From Spirosoma fluviale (GTDB lineage: Bacteria; Bacteroidota; Bacteroidia; Cytophagales; Spirosomataceae), in the NCBI GenBank assembly GCA_945906795.1, contig CAMDRO010000022.1:1-37132 (forward strand): a DNA stretch of 37,132 bases, read 5' to 3'. The translations under genes were made by a program, and so were the position numbers. A model generated the notes under the pieces. That model ran no database searches. It had not been told where the DNA came from and saw only the letters and a list, made by a program, of their open reading frames with translations. Shown here in pieces: positions 1 to 6,810 of the stretch; the stretch's first letter is position 1, and every line of letters begins with the position of its first letter.

Positions 1-1029
1 TTATTTGGGAATTATATTACAAGCCAACAAATTTTAGCGGCCATTTTAATTGCCGCCTTAACCTTTGTGAATCTTAGAGGAATATCTTTTGCCTCTTTAG
101 TTCAAAATGTTTTTACCATTACTAAAATTGGCGCCATCATTATCCTAATTATTATAGGAGTTTATGTAGGTGTTTCAAATGGATGGGTGCATTTCGATCA
201 TTTTTTCAAAGAGACCCAAACCTATAACGCAACGACAAACACATTTGAAAATATCAGTATTTGGCAATTTGGCAGCTTATTTGGCGTAGCCATGATTGGC
301 CCCTTATTCTCCTCTTCTGCTTGGAACAATGTAACTTTTGCCAGTGCAGATTTCGAAGACCCTAAAAAAACAATTGCCAAAGGTTTAGTCTATGGAGCCG
401 CCCTTGTTTGTTTATTATACATCTTAACCAATATTGCCTATTTAGGCATACTGCCTTTGGAAGGTGATCCCAATGGCGCTAGTCCTTATGAAAGAGGTAT
501 TATGTTTGCAAGCCAGGACCGACTAGGATCCGCTGCTTTGCAAGCCGTATTAGGAACAATAGGCGCGACTGTCATGGCCATATTAATTATGATTTCCACC
601 TTTGGATGTAATAATGGAATCATTTTAGCTGGGGGTCGTTTATTCCAAGCGATGGCAAACGATCGTTTGTTTTTCCAAAAAGCAGCGGAAACAAATAAAA
701 ATGGTGTACCTGCCAACTCACTATTCATTCAAGGAATATGGGCAATCGCATTATGCTTTTCCGGATCTTACGGAACGCTATTAGACTTTACGGTATTTGC
801 AATCTTGATCTTTTACTTCTTAACCGTCGCATCCGTATTTAAAACCAAAATCATGGGGGCACAATTACCTATGAGCCAAAAAATCATCTTTTCGATTTAT
901 TTAATTTGCTTACTATTTTTAGCCGGAAATTTACTTTGGGTAAAAACAATATCGTCCACAATAGGCTTAATTATCGTCCTAGTAGGGATACCATTTTATT
1001 ACGTCATGAAGAAAAATCAAAGAATATGA
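1..1029 (+). CDS. APC-family amino-acid permease, 3' part (5' end outside window)
   Basis: The reading frame is open from the first base (codons for LFGNYITSQQ...) to a TGA at 1027-1029, so the gene begins before the window. An ATG at 67 is internal, not the start. The visible ~342 residues hold about eight hydrophobic segments. The stretch SSSAWNNVTFASADFEDPKK is the kind of loop found in LAT-like amino-acid/polyamine/organocation permeases, which exchange or import amino acids across the inner membrane; substrate cannot be told. The protein ends in a short basic tail (MKKNQRI). Its last 13 bases overlap the convergent esterase gene. Confidence 0.85.
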   Translation, partial: LFGNYITSQQILAAILIAALTFVNLRGISFASLVQNVFTITKIGAIIILIIIGVYVGVSNGWVHFDHFFKETQTYNATTNTFENISIWQFGSLFGVAMIGPLFSSSAWNNVTFASADFEDPKKTIAKGLVYGAALVCLLYILTNIAYLGILPLEGDPNGASPYERGIMFASQDRLGSAALQAVLGTIGATVMAILIMISTFGCNNGIILAGGRLFQAMANDRLFFQKAAETNKNGVPANSLFIQGIWAIALCFSGSYGTLLDFTVFAILIFYFLTVASVFKTKIMGAQLPMSQKIIFSIYLICLLFLAGNLLWVKTISSTIGLIIVLVGIPFYYVMKKNQRI

Positions 1030-1931
1030 TTGGTCTTTAACCATTCAGCTAAACGATCGAACCACAATTCTTTTGTGGTTTTATTGTTTAAACCAAACCC
1101 ATGACCTCCTTTGGCATACACATGCAAATCAGCTGCGACATTATTTTCAGTAAGCTTTTCAACATATAACAAAGAGTTTTTAATGGGCACCGCTTTGTCA
1201 TCAGCCGCATGTACCATAAAAGCTTTAGGTGTGTAATCCGTAATTTGCTCTTCGTTCGAAAACAAATGAATCAATTCCTCTGAAGGCTTTTTACCAAGCA
1301 AGTTAGTGGAAGAACCAGAATGACCAAATGGCCTAAAACTAATTACAGGGTACAACAATATTTGAAAATCGGGTCTAAGATTAATCCCATCATCCACACC
1401 GGTATAATCTTTTTCAAAATGAGTGGCCGCAGTGGCCGCCAGATGTCCTCCAGCAGAAAAACCCATAATACCTATTTTGCCTACATCGATACCCCATTTA
1501 TTCGCATATTTTCTAACCAATCTGATGGCTTGTTGGGCATCTTGCAAAGGAGCAATTTTACGATCTACTTGCCGAGTAGAATCAGGTATGCGGTAATACA
1601 ACACAAGCGCATGAATCCCCAATTCATTAAATTTCTTTGCGATATCAGTTCCTTCGTGGGAAGAAGCTAATATTTTATACCCCCCACCTGGACAAACAAC
1701 GACACAAGGCTTTTGAGATTTACCTCCTTTGGCTTCAAAAAACTCATAGGTAGGAATACTTACATTAGAAATACGGTTAATACCACCCGTAACTTCGCTC
1801 TTTTGAAGATTGGGTCCATCTATATAATTCGGGATCGTTCCAGGGTAAAGAGCCTGAACACCTTGCGCATTTAGTTGATTCATAGCAATAATAGAAATAG
1901 AAAAAAATAGAAAATAGATGACACGATTCAT
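1017..1931 (-). CDS. Secreted alpha/beta hydrolase (BD-FAE / acetyl-xylan-esterase-like)
   Basis: 304 residues with an N-terminal signal peptide (hydrophobic residues 4-17, likely cleavage after NAQ at 23), so probably periplasmic. The oxyanion-hole motif PGGGY is at 81-85, followed by EG..IA...NELGI..LVLYYR, typical of the BD-FAE esterase branch. The nucleophile elbow GFSAGG puts Ser159 as catalytic; HAADDKAVP gives Asp245 and GGHGF gives His277, so the triad is complete. Members of this family deacetylate or deferuloylate plant polysaccharides or act as general esterases; the substrate here is not known. It starts one base after the EamA gene stops and is the last gene of the rpsP cluster, which is unexpected company for a secreted esterase. 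Confidence 0.85.
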   Translation of the reverse strand: MNRVIYFLFFSISIIAMNQLNAQGVQALYPGTIPNYIDGPNLQKSEVTGGINRISNVSIPTYEFFEAKGGKSQKPCVVVCPGGGYKILASSHEGTDIAKKFNELGIHALVLYYRIPDSTRQVDRKIAPLQDAQQAIRLVRKYANKWGIDVGKIGIMGFSAGGHLAATAATHFEKDYTGVDDGINLRPDFQILLYPVISFRPFGHSGSSTNLLGKKPSEELIHLFSNEEQITDYTPKAFMVHAADDKAVPIKNSLLYVEKLTENNVAADLHVYAKGGHGFGLNNKTTKELWFDRLAEWLKTNHIL

Positions 1932-1932
1932 A

Positions 1933-2847
1933 TTATGAAGGTTTAGATTTATCAGTCGTTATCAAAACAACTGCCAATAGTATAGAAAAACTAGCTAAAA
2001 TTAAAATTTTAGGCAATTCTTCCTGTAAAATTAAATTGCCTAAAATTAACGCAATCAATGGGTTTACATAGGTATAGGTCGCTACTAATGTGGCATCTAA
2101 TTCTTTAGAAAGATAGCCAAAAAGGGAATAACCCAGCATGGAACCTATTAATCCCAAATATAAAAAAACATAAAAAGCTTTAAAGGGTATATCAGCTAAA
2201 ACAATGTGTTGATAATCTCCTTTCAATGTGCTAATGAGAAAAACAATCAAACCGCCGGTCAACATTTGAATCGAACATACTTGTGTAAAATGATATGAAT
2301 TAGCCTGAGTAAACTGAATGCGGAAAACGCCTATATTCCAACCGATCACTGCCACCGACAAGTAAAAAATACCTTTAAAGAACTCCATTTCCATACCAGG
2401 AATGGCTAATTTTTTTTGACTGACCATAATACCAATCCCAATCAAACCCAATAAAGTCCCCAATAATTTACGCTTAGTCGGTTTTCTACCACTTAACCAA
2501 AAGAAAAAAACTAATAATAGAGGGCCTAAAGCCATAAATACCGATGAAAATCCAGAAGGTATAATAGAACCTGCCATCGCCATAAAGCCATTCCCTAAAC
2601 AAATTAATAAGATACCCGCTTGTAAATGAATGGACAAATGTTTCCAGGGCATCTTTACCCAATGTCGGCCTAGCAGAGACCAAATAAATAACAAGGATCC
2701 CGCAAATAAATTTCGAGAAAACGTAATGACTAATGGAGGAAAATAAGCCAATAAAATACGAACGCTTAAAAAGGTGGAACCCCAGATTAAATACAATAAT
2801 CCCAATGAGATTAAAGCAGCCGCTGGAATTTTTGTTTTGGGGCTCAT
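1933..2847 (-). CDS. EamA/DMT-family inner-membrane transporter
   Basis: 304 residues, almost entirely hydrophobic, with about ten predicted transmembrane helices arranged as two EamA repeats. The first repeat begins with LLYLIWGSTFL, a signature of drug/metabolite-transporter proteins; the second has the characteristic YTYVNPLIALILG segment. Family members export metabolites, amino acids or drugs; nothing in the sequence fixes the substrate. It begins one base after the trmD stop and ends one base before the esterase start, so it is almost certainly translated from the rimM-trmD message. Confidence 0.88.
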   Translation of the reverse strand: MSPKTKIPAAALISLGLLYLIWGSTFLSVRILLAYFPPLVITFSRNLFAGSLLFIWSLLGRHWVKMPWKHLSIHLQAGILLICLGNGFMAMAGSIIPSGFSSVFMALGPLLLVFFFWLSGRKPTKRKLLGTLLGLIGIGIMVSQKKLAIPGMEMEFFKGIFYLSVAVIGWNIGVFRIQFTQANSYHFTQVCSIQMLTGGLIVFLISTLKGDYQHIVLADIPFKAFYVFLYLGLIGSMLGYSLFGYLSKELDATLVATYTYVNPLIALILGNLILQEELPKILILASFSILLAVVLITTDKSKPS

Positions 2848-2848
2848 A

Positions 2849-3526
2849 TTAGGACAGTAAATCAGGACGACGCTTTTGGGTTCTTAAGACTGATTGCTCA
2901 TGTCGCCAAGCATCTATATTTCGGTCATGTCCAGAAAGCAATACCTCAGGTACGCTTTGCCCATTAAATTCTGAAGGTCGGGTGTAAACAGGCGGGGCCA
3001 ATAAACCATCTTGAAATGAATCGGTTAAAGCGGAACTTTCATCCCCCAGCGCACCGGGCAACAATCGTATTATTGCATCAGCGGAAACGGCAGCAGCTAA
3101 TTCGCCACCCGAAAGGACATAATCACCAATGGAAACCTCCCGCGTAACATACTTATCACGAACTCGTTCATCAATCCCTTTATAATGCCCACAAATGAAA
3201 ATCATGTTTGTATTTAGGCTTAACTGATTGGCTAATCCCTGTTTTAAGAGTTGGCCGTCAGGCGTAAAAAAAATAACTTCATCATAAGTCCGTTCGCTTA
3301 ATAATTGGTCCAAACAACGTGATAAGGGCTCAATAGCCATGACCATCCCTGCTCCCCCACCAAAAGGGTAATCATCTACTTGGCGATGTTTTTTTAAGGA
3401 AAAATCATGCAAATCATGAAAAACAATGTTGACCAGCCCAGCATCAGAAGCACGTTTGCATATAGAATGCTCGAGAAAACTATGCATCAATGCCGGAATA
3501 ACTGAAATTATATCAATTCGCATCAT
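2849..3526 (-). CDS. trmD: tRNA (guanine-37-N1)-methyltransferase TrmD
   Basis: 225 residues, full length for TrmD, which methylates G37 next to the anticodon to prevent +1 frameshifting, using S-adenosylmethionine. Seen motifs: [13 protein letters not shown] (51-63), [12 protein letters not shown] (111-122) and the SPOUT knot signature [11 protein letters not shown] (132-142). The coding start has two adjacent ATGs (MMRID); either works, and the second (3523) matches usual TrmD N-termini better. The 5' end overlaps rimM by 14 bases, which suggests translational coupling. Gene order rpsP-rimM-trmD is the conserved bacterial order; rplS is not found after trmD here. Confidence 0.97.
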   Translation of the reverse strand: MMRIDIISVIPALMHSFLEHSICKRASDAGLVNIVFHDLHDFSLKKHRQVDDYPFGGGAGMVMAIEPLSRCLDQLLSERTYDEVIFFTPDGQLLKQGLANQLSLNTNMIFICGHYKGIDERVRDKYVTREVSIGDYVLSGGELAAAVSADAIIRLLPGALGDESSALTDSFQDGLLAPPVYTRPSEFNGQSVPEVLLSGHDRNIDAWRHEQSVLRTQKRRPDLLS

Positions 3527-4049
3527 CTTCTAAATAAACCTCCAAAAGGCCTTCTGGTAATTCAGTAAAAACAATTTTTTCTTTCTTGTCCACTTTGGGA
3601 ACGATTTCGTCGATCAAAGGAATTAAAACTTCCTTGGTCTTATAAATCATAATAATCACGTCCTGCGCTCCTGTTGAATAAACTTCCTTCACATACCCCA
3701 ATGAACCTAAATTACGATCTTGAACCTGATAATCAATAATCTCATGGTAATAAAATTGATCATCTTTTAGTTTTGGCAAAAAACTAACGGGTAAAAACAG
3801 TTTCAATCCCACCAATTCTTTAGCCAAATCTAAGCTATTAATACCTTCCAGCGTCATTAAATTGACCGAATCTCTAATCTGAAGTTCGTCAATAAAATAA
3901 GGGACTAACTCGTTGCCTTTTTGGACAAACACTGATTCCAATCCTTCATATTCATAGGGATCATCCACGTCCATAAATACATGAAACGCTCCTTTCAATC
4001 CATGGGGCTTAGCTAAAGCACCCAACTCAAAATATTCTGTTTTTGCCAT
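3513..4049 (-). CDS. rimM: 16S rRNA processing protein RimM
   Basis: 178 residues. RimM helps mature the 30S subunit head and binds ribosomal protein S19. The N-terminal RimM barrel begins [20 protein letters not shown], the typical opening, and the C-terminal PRC-barrel half contains [18 protein letters not shown] and ends in [13 protein letters not shown]...KIV...EGLLEVY, matching the family. It lies 64 bases after rpsP, but an intrinsic terminator fills that gap and its U-tract ends only about seven bases before the rimM ATG, so rimM and the genes below it probably depend on read-through from rpsP. No Shine-Dalgarno sequence is visible. Confidence 0.95.
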   Translation of the reverse strand: MAKTEYFELGALAKPHGLKGAFHVFMDVDDPYEYEGLESVFVQKGNELVPYFIDELQIRDSVNLMTLEGINSLDLAKELVGLKLFLPVSFLPKLKDDQFYYHEIIDYQVQDRNLGSLGYVKEVYSTGAQDVIIMIYKTKEVLIPLIDEIVPKVDKKEKIVFTELPEGLLEVYLEDDAN

Positions 4050-4055
4050 AGGTAC

Positions 4056-4097
4056 AAAAAAAAATCATACAAATCTGAAAACAAATTTGTATGATTT
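4056..4097 (-). terminator. Intrinsic terminator between rpsP and rimM
   Basis: A perfect 13-bp inverted repeat (4062-4074 and 4085-4097) with a 10-base loop is followed on the minus strand by nine Ts (4056-4064, partly shared with the stem). It sits just after the rpsP stop (4114) and its U-tract ends about seven bases before the rimM ATG (4047-4049). This is the textbook shape of an intrinsic terminator and could act as an attenuator that makes S16 more abundant than RimM and TrmD. Confidence 0.75.
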
Positions 4098-4113
4098 AAT
4101 CAAATTTTTAAAA

Positions 4114-5037
4114 TTATTCTGCTGCAGGAGTTTCCTCTTCAGTTGCTTCTGCTGCTGGAGCTTCTTCAACTGCCGCTTCTGCTACCACTTCTTCAACTGC
4201 CGCTTCTACTACAACTTCTTCAGTTGCCGCTTCTGCTACCACTTCTTCAACTGCCGCTTCTACTACCACTTCTTCAGTTGCTGCTTCTGCTACCACTTCT
4301 TCAACTGCCGCTTCTGCTACAACTTCTTCAACTGCCGCTTCTACTACAACTTCTTCAGTTGCTGCTTCTGCTACCACTTCTTCAGTTGCTGCTTCTGCTA
4401 CCACTTCTTCAAGGGCCGCTTCAGCTACAACCTCTTCAACTGCCGCTTCTACTACAACTTCTTCAAGGGCTGCTGTTTCAGCAACAACATCAGATGTAGT
4501 TTCATTGGCTACTTCTACTTCATCTTCATCAGATTCATTAATCGCATCGACTACGCTAGCAACAATGGCATCATCTGCCGCTTTGTTTTTAGCAGCAATA
4601 CTGACCGCACGATTAGCAGAAACTTTAGATTCAGCTTCTAAACGAGACGCCTTCGACTTAGCCTTAGACTGTTGAATCGTACTCGCTTTCGTTTGAATTT
4701 GAATCTCTTTTTCAGCTTTCCATGCTTCAAATTTTGCATCCGCTTGCTCCTGGGTCAATGCACCCTTAATTACTCCAACCTGTAAATGCTTTGCATATAA
4801 AATCCCTTTATAAGATAATATAGCTTTGGCCGTATCTGTTGGCTGAGCACCATCCATCACCCACTTAATCGCTTGTTTTTCATTCAAAACAACCGTTGCT
4901 GGGTTTGTATTAGGGTTGTAAGTTCCTAATTTCTCTATAAAACGTCCGTCACGGGGTGCACGAGCATCCGCAACAACTACGTCAAACATGGCTAACTTCT
5001 TGCGTCCACGACGCGATAATCTAATTTTAACAGCCAT
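4114..5037 (-). CDS. rpsP: 30S ribosomal protein S16 with long acidic repeat tail
   Basis: 307 residues, against roughly 80-90 for a minimal S16 and about 180 for many Bacteroidota S16 proteins. Residues 1-85 are the S16 core (MAVKIRLSRRGRKK start, VVADARAPRDGRFIEKLGTYNP, PTDTA). Residues 86-150 form a lysine-rich, probably helical linker (KAKSKASRLEAESK). Residues 151-190 turn acidic, and 191-289 are eleven clean nonapeptide repeats of the form xEEVV(A/V)EAA with x = V, T or L, then two degenerate units to the end. The tail adds about three Glu per unit. The core assembles early into the 30S body; the tail must project from the subunit and has no known role. It has its own promoter downstream of rnpB. 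Confidence 0.96.
   Translation of the reverse strand: MAVKIRLSRRGRKKLAMFDVVVADARAPRDGRFIEKLGTYNPNTNPATVVLNEKQAIKWVMDGAQPTDTAKAILSYKGILYAKHLQVGVIKGALTQEQADAKFEAWKAEKEIQIQTKASTIQQSKAKSKASRLEAESKVSANRAVSIAAKNKAADDAIVASVVDAINESDEDEVEVANETTSDVVAETAALEEVVVEAAVEEVVAEAALEEVVAEAATEEVVAEAATEEVVVEAAVEEVVAEAAVEEVVAEAATEEVVVEAAVEEVVAEAATEEVVVEAAVEEVVAEAAVEEAPAAEATEEETPAAE
4171..4467 (-). repeat. 27-bp tandem repeat array (11 units) inside rpsP
   Basis: Eleven head-to-tail 27-base units encode residues 191-289 of S16; two more diverged units (to 4117) follow. All units are exactly in frame, so gain or loss of units would change tail length without breaking the gene. Units differ mainly at the first codon (GTT/ACT/CTT class) and at the GCA/GTA codon giving A or V at position 6. 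The antisense strand is also open across this region and encodes Leu/Pro-rich peptide, which is a by-product of the repeat and not a gene. Confidence 0.93.
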
Positions 5038-5052
5038 TATACATGGGTTTAT

Positions 5053-5069
5053 GAAGGATCTCGTCCTTC
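5053..5069 (-). promoter_or_regulatory. Hairpin in the rpsP 5' leader
   Basis: A 6-bp inverted repeat (GAAGGA / TCCTTC, 5-base loop) lies in the short leader between the predicted rpsP promoter and the rpsP ATG at 5037. There is no U-tract, so it is not a terminator. It could be a protein-binding leader for S16 feedback control, or a stability element; function is inference only. Confidence 0.35.
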
Positions 5070-5088
5070 GGGTTTATAAAAATGTCTG

Positions 5089-5119
5089 CAAAATTAATGA
5101 TTGTTGAGCTAAAATACAA
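5089..5119 (-). promoter_or_regulatory. Predicted Bacteroidota-type promoter of rpsP
   Basis: Minus strand reads TTG (5119-5117), a 20-base spacer, then TAATTTTG (5096-5089), a full match to the Bacteroidota sigma-70 consensus TTG / TAnnTTTG. Transcription would start near 5084, giving a leader of about 45 bases. It lies between the rnpB 3' end and rpsP, so rpsP need not rely on rnpB transcription. Confidence 0.65.
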
Positions 5120-5127
5120 ATGAAAAA

Positions 5128-5491
5128 ATGAGAAAATAAATCGATAAGCCGAATTCTGTAAGTAGGAAACCTACCCTCTTATCATTTATCTTGGATAAAC
5201 ATCACTGTTTACCTCTAGCAATCTACCCACTGACATCGGACGAGCCACCCTTTTGTCCTAAGACAGTCAGCCTATTTGATCTTGCAACGTGTGAGGTTTA
5301 CCTTTGCCTGTCTTGTTGCCAATCCAGCGGTGGGCTCTTACCCCACCTTTTCACCCTTACCTCGAAAGGCGGTTATTTTCTGTGGCACTATCTGTTGGAT
5401 CGTAAAATCCACCTTCCTGTTAGGAAGCACACTGCTCTTTGTTGTTCGGACTTTCCTCTTTAAAAAGCGATAAGATGATTTATTTTCTCAT
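5128..5491 (-). ncRNA. rnpB: RNase P RNA (bacterial type A)
   Basis: Catalytic RNA of RNase P, which trims the 5' leaders of pre-tRNAs. On the minus strand the 5' part carries the conserved AAGAGGAAAGTCCGAAC (5460-5444), the middle has the GGGGTAAGAGCCCACCG core (about 5346-5328), and the 3' part has ACAGAATTCGGCTTATC (5159-5143). The ends form helix P1: a perfect 14-bp pairing of 5491-5478 with 5141-5128. The length of about 364 nucleotides fits type A. A run of six Ts follows the P1 3' strand and may mark the transcript end. A 90-residue open frame lies on the opposite strand inside it but has no protein-like features. Confidence 0.95.
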
Positions 5492-5493
5492 CA

Positions 5494-5501
5494 CAAAGGT
5501 A
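5494..5501 (-). promoter_or_regulatory. Predicted rnpB promoter -7 element
   Basis: TACCTTTG on the minus strand is a perfect TAnnTTTG and lies three bases before the P1 helix of rnpB, which places the transcript start almost exactly at the RNA's 5' end. The -33 position has TTT rather than TTG, so the match is partial. Confidence 0.6.
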
Positions 5502-5529
5502 TCTTTTATATTTTAAAAGAGAAACTTGG

Positions 5530-6810
5530 CTATTTTAAAATCTTCCAATCCGCACCCAACAAGCCGCTGACATAAAAACTCGATTCATTCCATTGCATAG
5601 AACCAATAGTCATATTCATGTTATTCATCACAAGAGGACCCGAAAACTGATTGATTAATTCACTCGATTGCATCAAATCCAATTTAAATTCAGTAGCTAA
5701 CCGATTGATGCGCTTAATTACCTGATTTTTAAAAAGTGATTTGGGAAATGACAAACCTTTTATTTCTTGATGACTAATCCGAAAACCTATTATATGTTGG
5801 TCAAAAATCACCGGCACAAAATCAATCATTAATTCAGATTTCGGACCTTTAAACCCATTAATATGTGCGCGTAAATATTCCCTACCCTCACCATTAATTT
5901 GTATTTTCAATCGTTGGTTTTTCAACTTTTCTTGGGCTAATTTGGTTAAAAATTCATTGGCCATTAACCAATCCAAATGACCTGAAAAAGGTAGTTCACG
6001 ACCTATTTTGGGGTCTTGATTTAAATAATAATGAACTGTATTTTTTGTTTCCATTTTGGAAGTGGCAAAACCTACCGACGTATGTAAAAGTAATTCCAAA
6101 TTTATCCCCTTCGGTGATAGATCAAATTTTCTTATTCCTAAGCCTACGTTACTGGTTGGAAAAGTGTGCTCAGGCCAATCTATATATCGAGCATTATTAA
6201 CCAGGAGCTTCTCCATACTATCAGGCTGCAATACACTTTCTAGATTAGATTTAAGGCTGGCATTGATTTCATTATATTTATTTTTAATTAAATTATCTAC
6301 GACGGGGCCCACATTAACACCAAACCCAGCTACCTTAACCATCGGCTTTTCTACCCATTGATAAGTATATGCGATATTTCCTACGTCAAATTTATTTAAT
6401 GACTTGAGATGTAAATCGATGCCTAGGTTCAAATCCAATTTTCCTCGGACAACACCCGCGTTGAATCCTGCCACATTAGGTTTAGCTTCAAATAATGCTG
6501 GAGCATGTATTACTAATTGATTTGTGTTTTTTGAGGAAAGTTTAATTTGCCCAGCTAAACTTGTCAAAATGGGAAATCCAATAAAAGATTGATCGGATTT
6601 AGATTCAAAAATAGTTTTATCAGGCCTTTGATTAATCCATTTCGACAATGAATCATAGGATACAAAAACAGAAACTAGAAAATTCTTTGGCTTTGCCACT
6701 GAAAATTCTTTCGCATATTGTGCTGAATGGCTTTCTATTCGGGCTATTTTTTGTTGACACCCACCCATCAAAAAAATTACAAACACCCATAAAGTAATAT
6801 TTTTTTTCAT
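5530..6810 (-). CDS. DUF4403-family lipoprotein
   Basis: 426 residues when started at the ATG at 6810; that ATG overlaps the preceding TGA (ATGA), and a start at 6840 would only add ten residues before a normal lipoprotein signal. The signal MKKNITLWVFVIFLMGGC has a lipobox (MGGC, Cys18), so the mature protein is lipid-anchored in an envelope membrane. The body resembles DUF4403 proteins: an early S.DSLSKWINQ segment, a long beta-rich central region, and two repeats of similar topology. The role of this family is unknown. It is the last gene of the clpC-fabG-membrane protein run, about 30 bases before the rnpB promoter. Confidence 0.72.
   Translation of the reverse strand: MKKNITLWVFVIFLMGGCQQKIARIESHSAQYAKEFSVAKPKNFLVSVFVSYDSLSKWINQRPDKTIFESKSDQSFIGFPILTSLAGQIKLSSKNTNQLVIHAPALFEAKPNVAGFNAGVVRGKLDLNLGIDLHLKSLNKFDVGNIAYTYQWVEKPMVKVAGFGVNVGPVVDNLIKNKYNEINASLKSNLESVLQPDSMEKLLVNNARYIDWPEHTFPTSNVGLGIRKFDLSPKGINLELLLHTSVGFATSKMETKNTVHYYLNQDPKIGRELPFSGHLDWLMANEFLTKLAQEKLKNQRLKIQINGEGREYLRAHINGFKGPKSELMIDFVPVIFDQHIIGFRISHQEIKGLSFPKSLFKNQVIKRINRLATEFKLDLMQSSELINQFSGPLVMNNMNMTIGSMQWNESSFYVSGLLGADWKILK

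Noticed and set aside
4087..4641. Long open frames with Phe/Tyr/Cys-rich and Leu/Pro-rich repeat peptides on the plus strand opposite rpsP
   Set aside because: They are a mechanical consequence of the in-frame 27-bp repeat coding for the S16 tail on the other strand; composition is not that of a real protein.
5191..5463. 90-residue open frame on the plus strand
   Set aside because: Lies entirely inside the RNase P RNA gene on the opposite strand, whose conserved core and closing helix explain the sequence.
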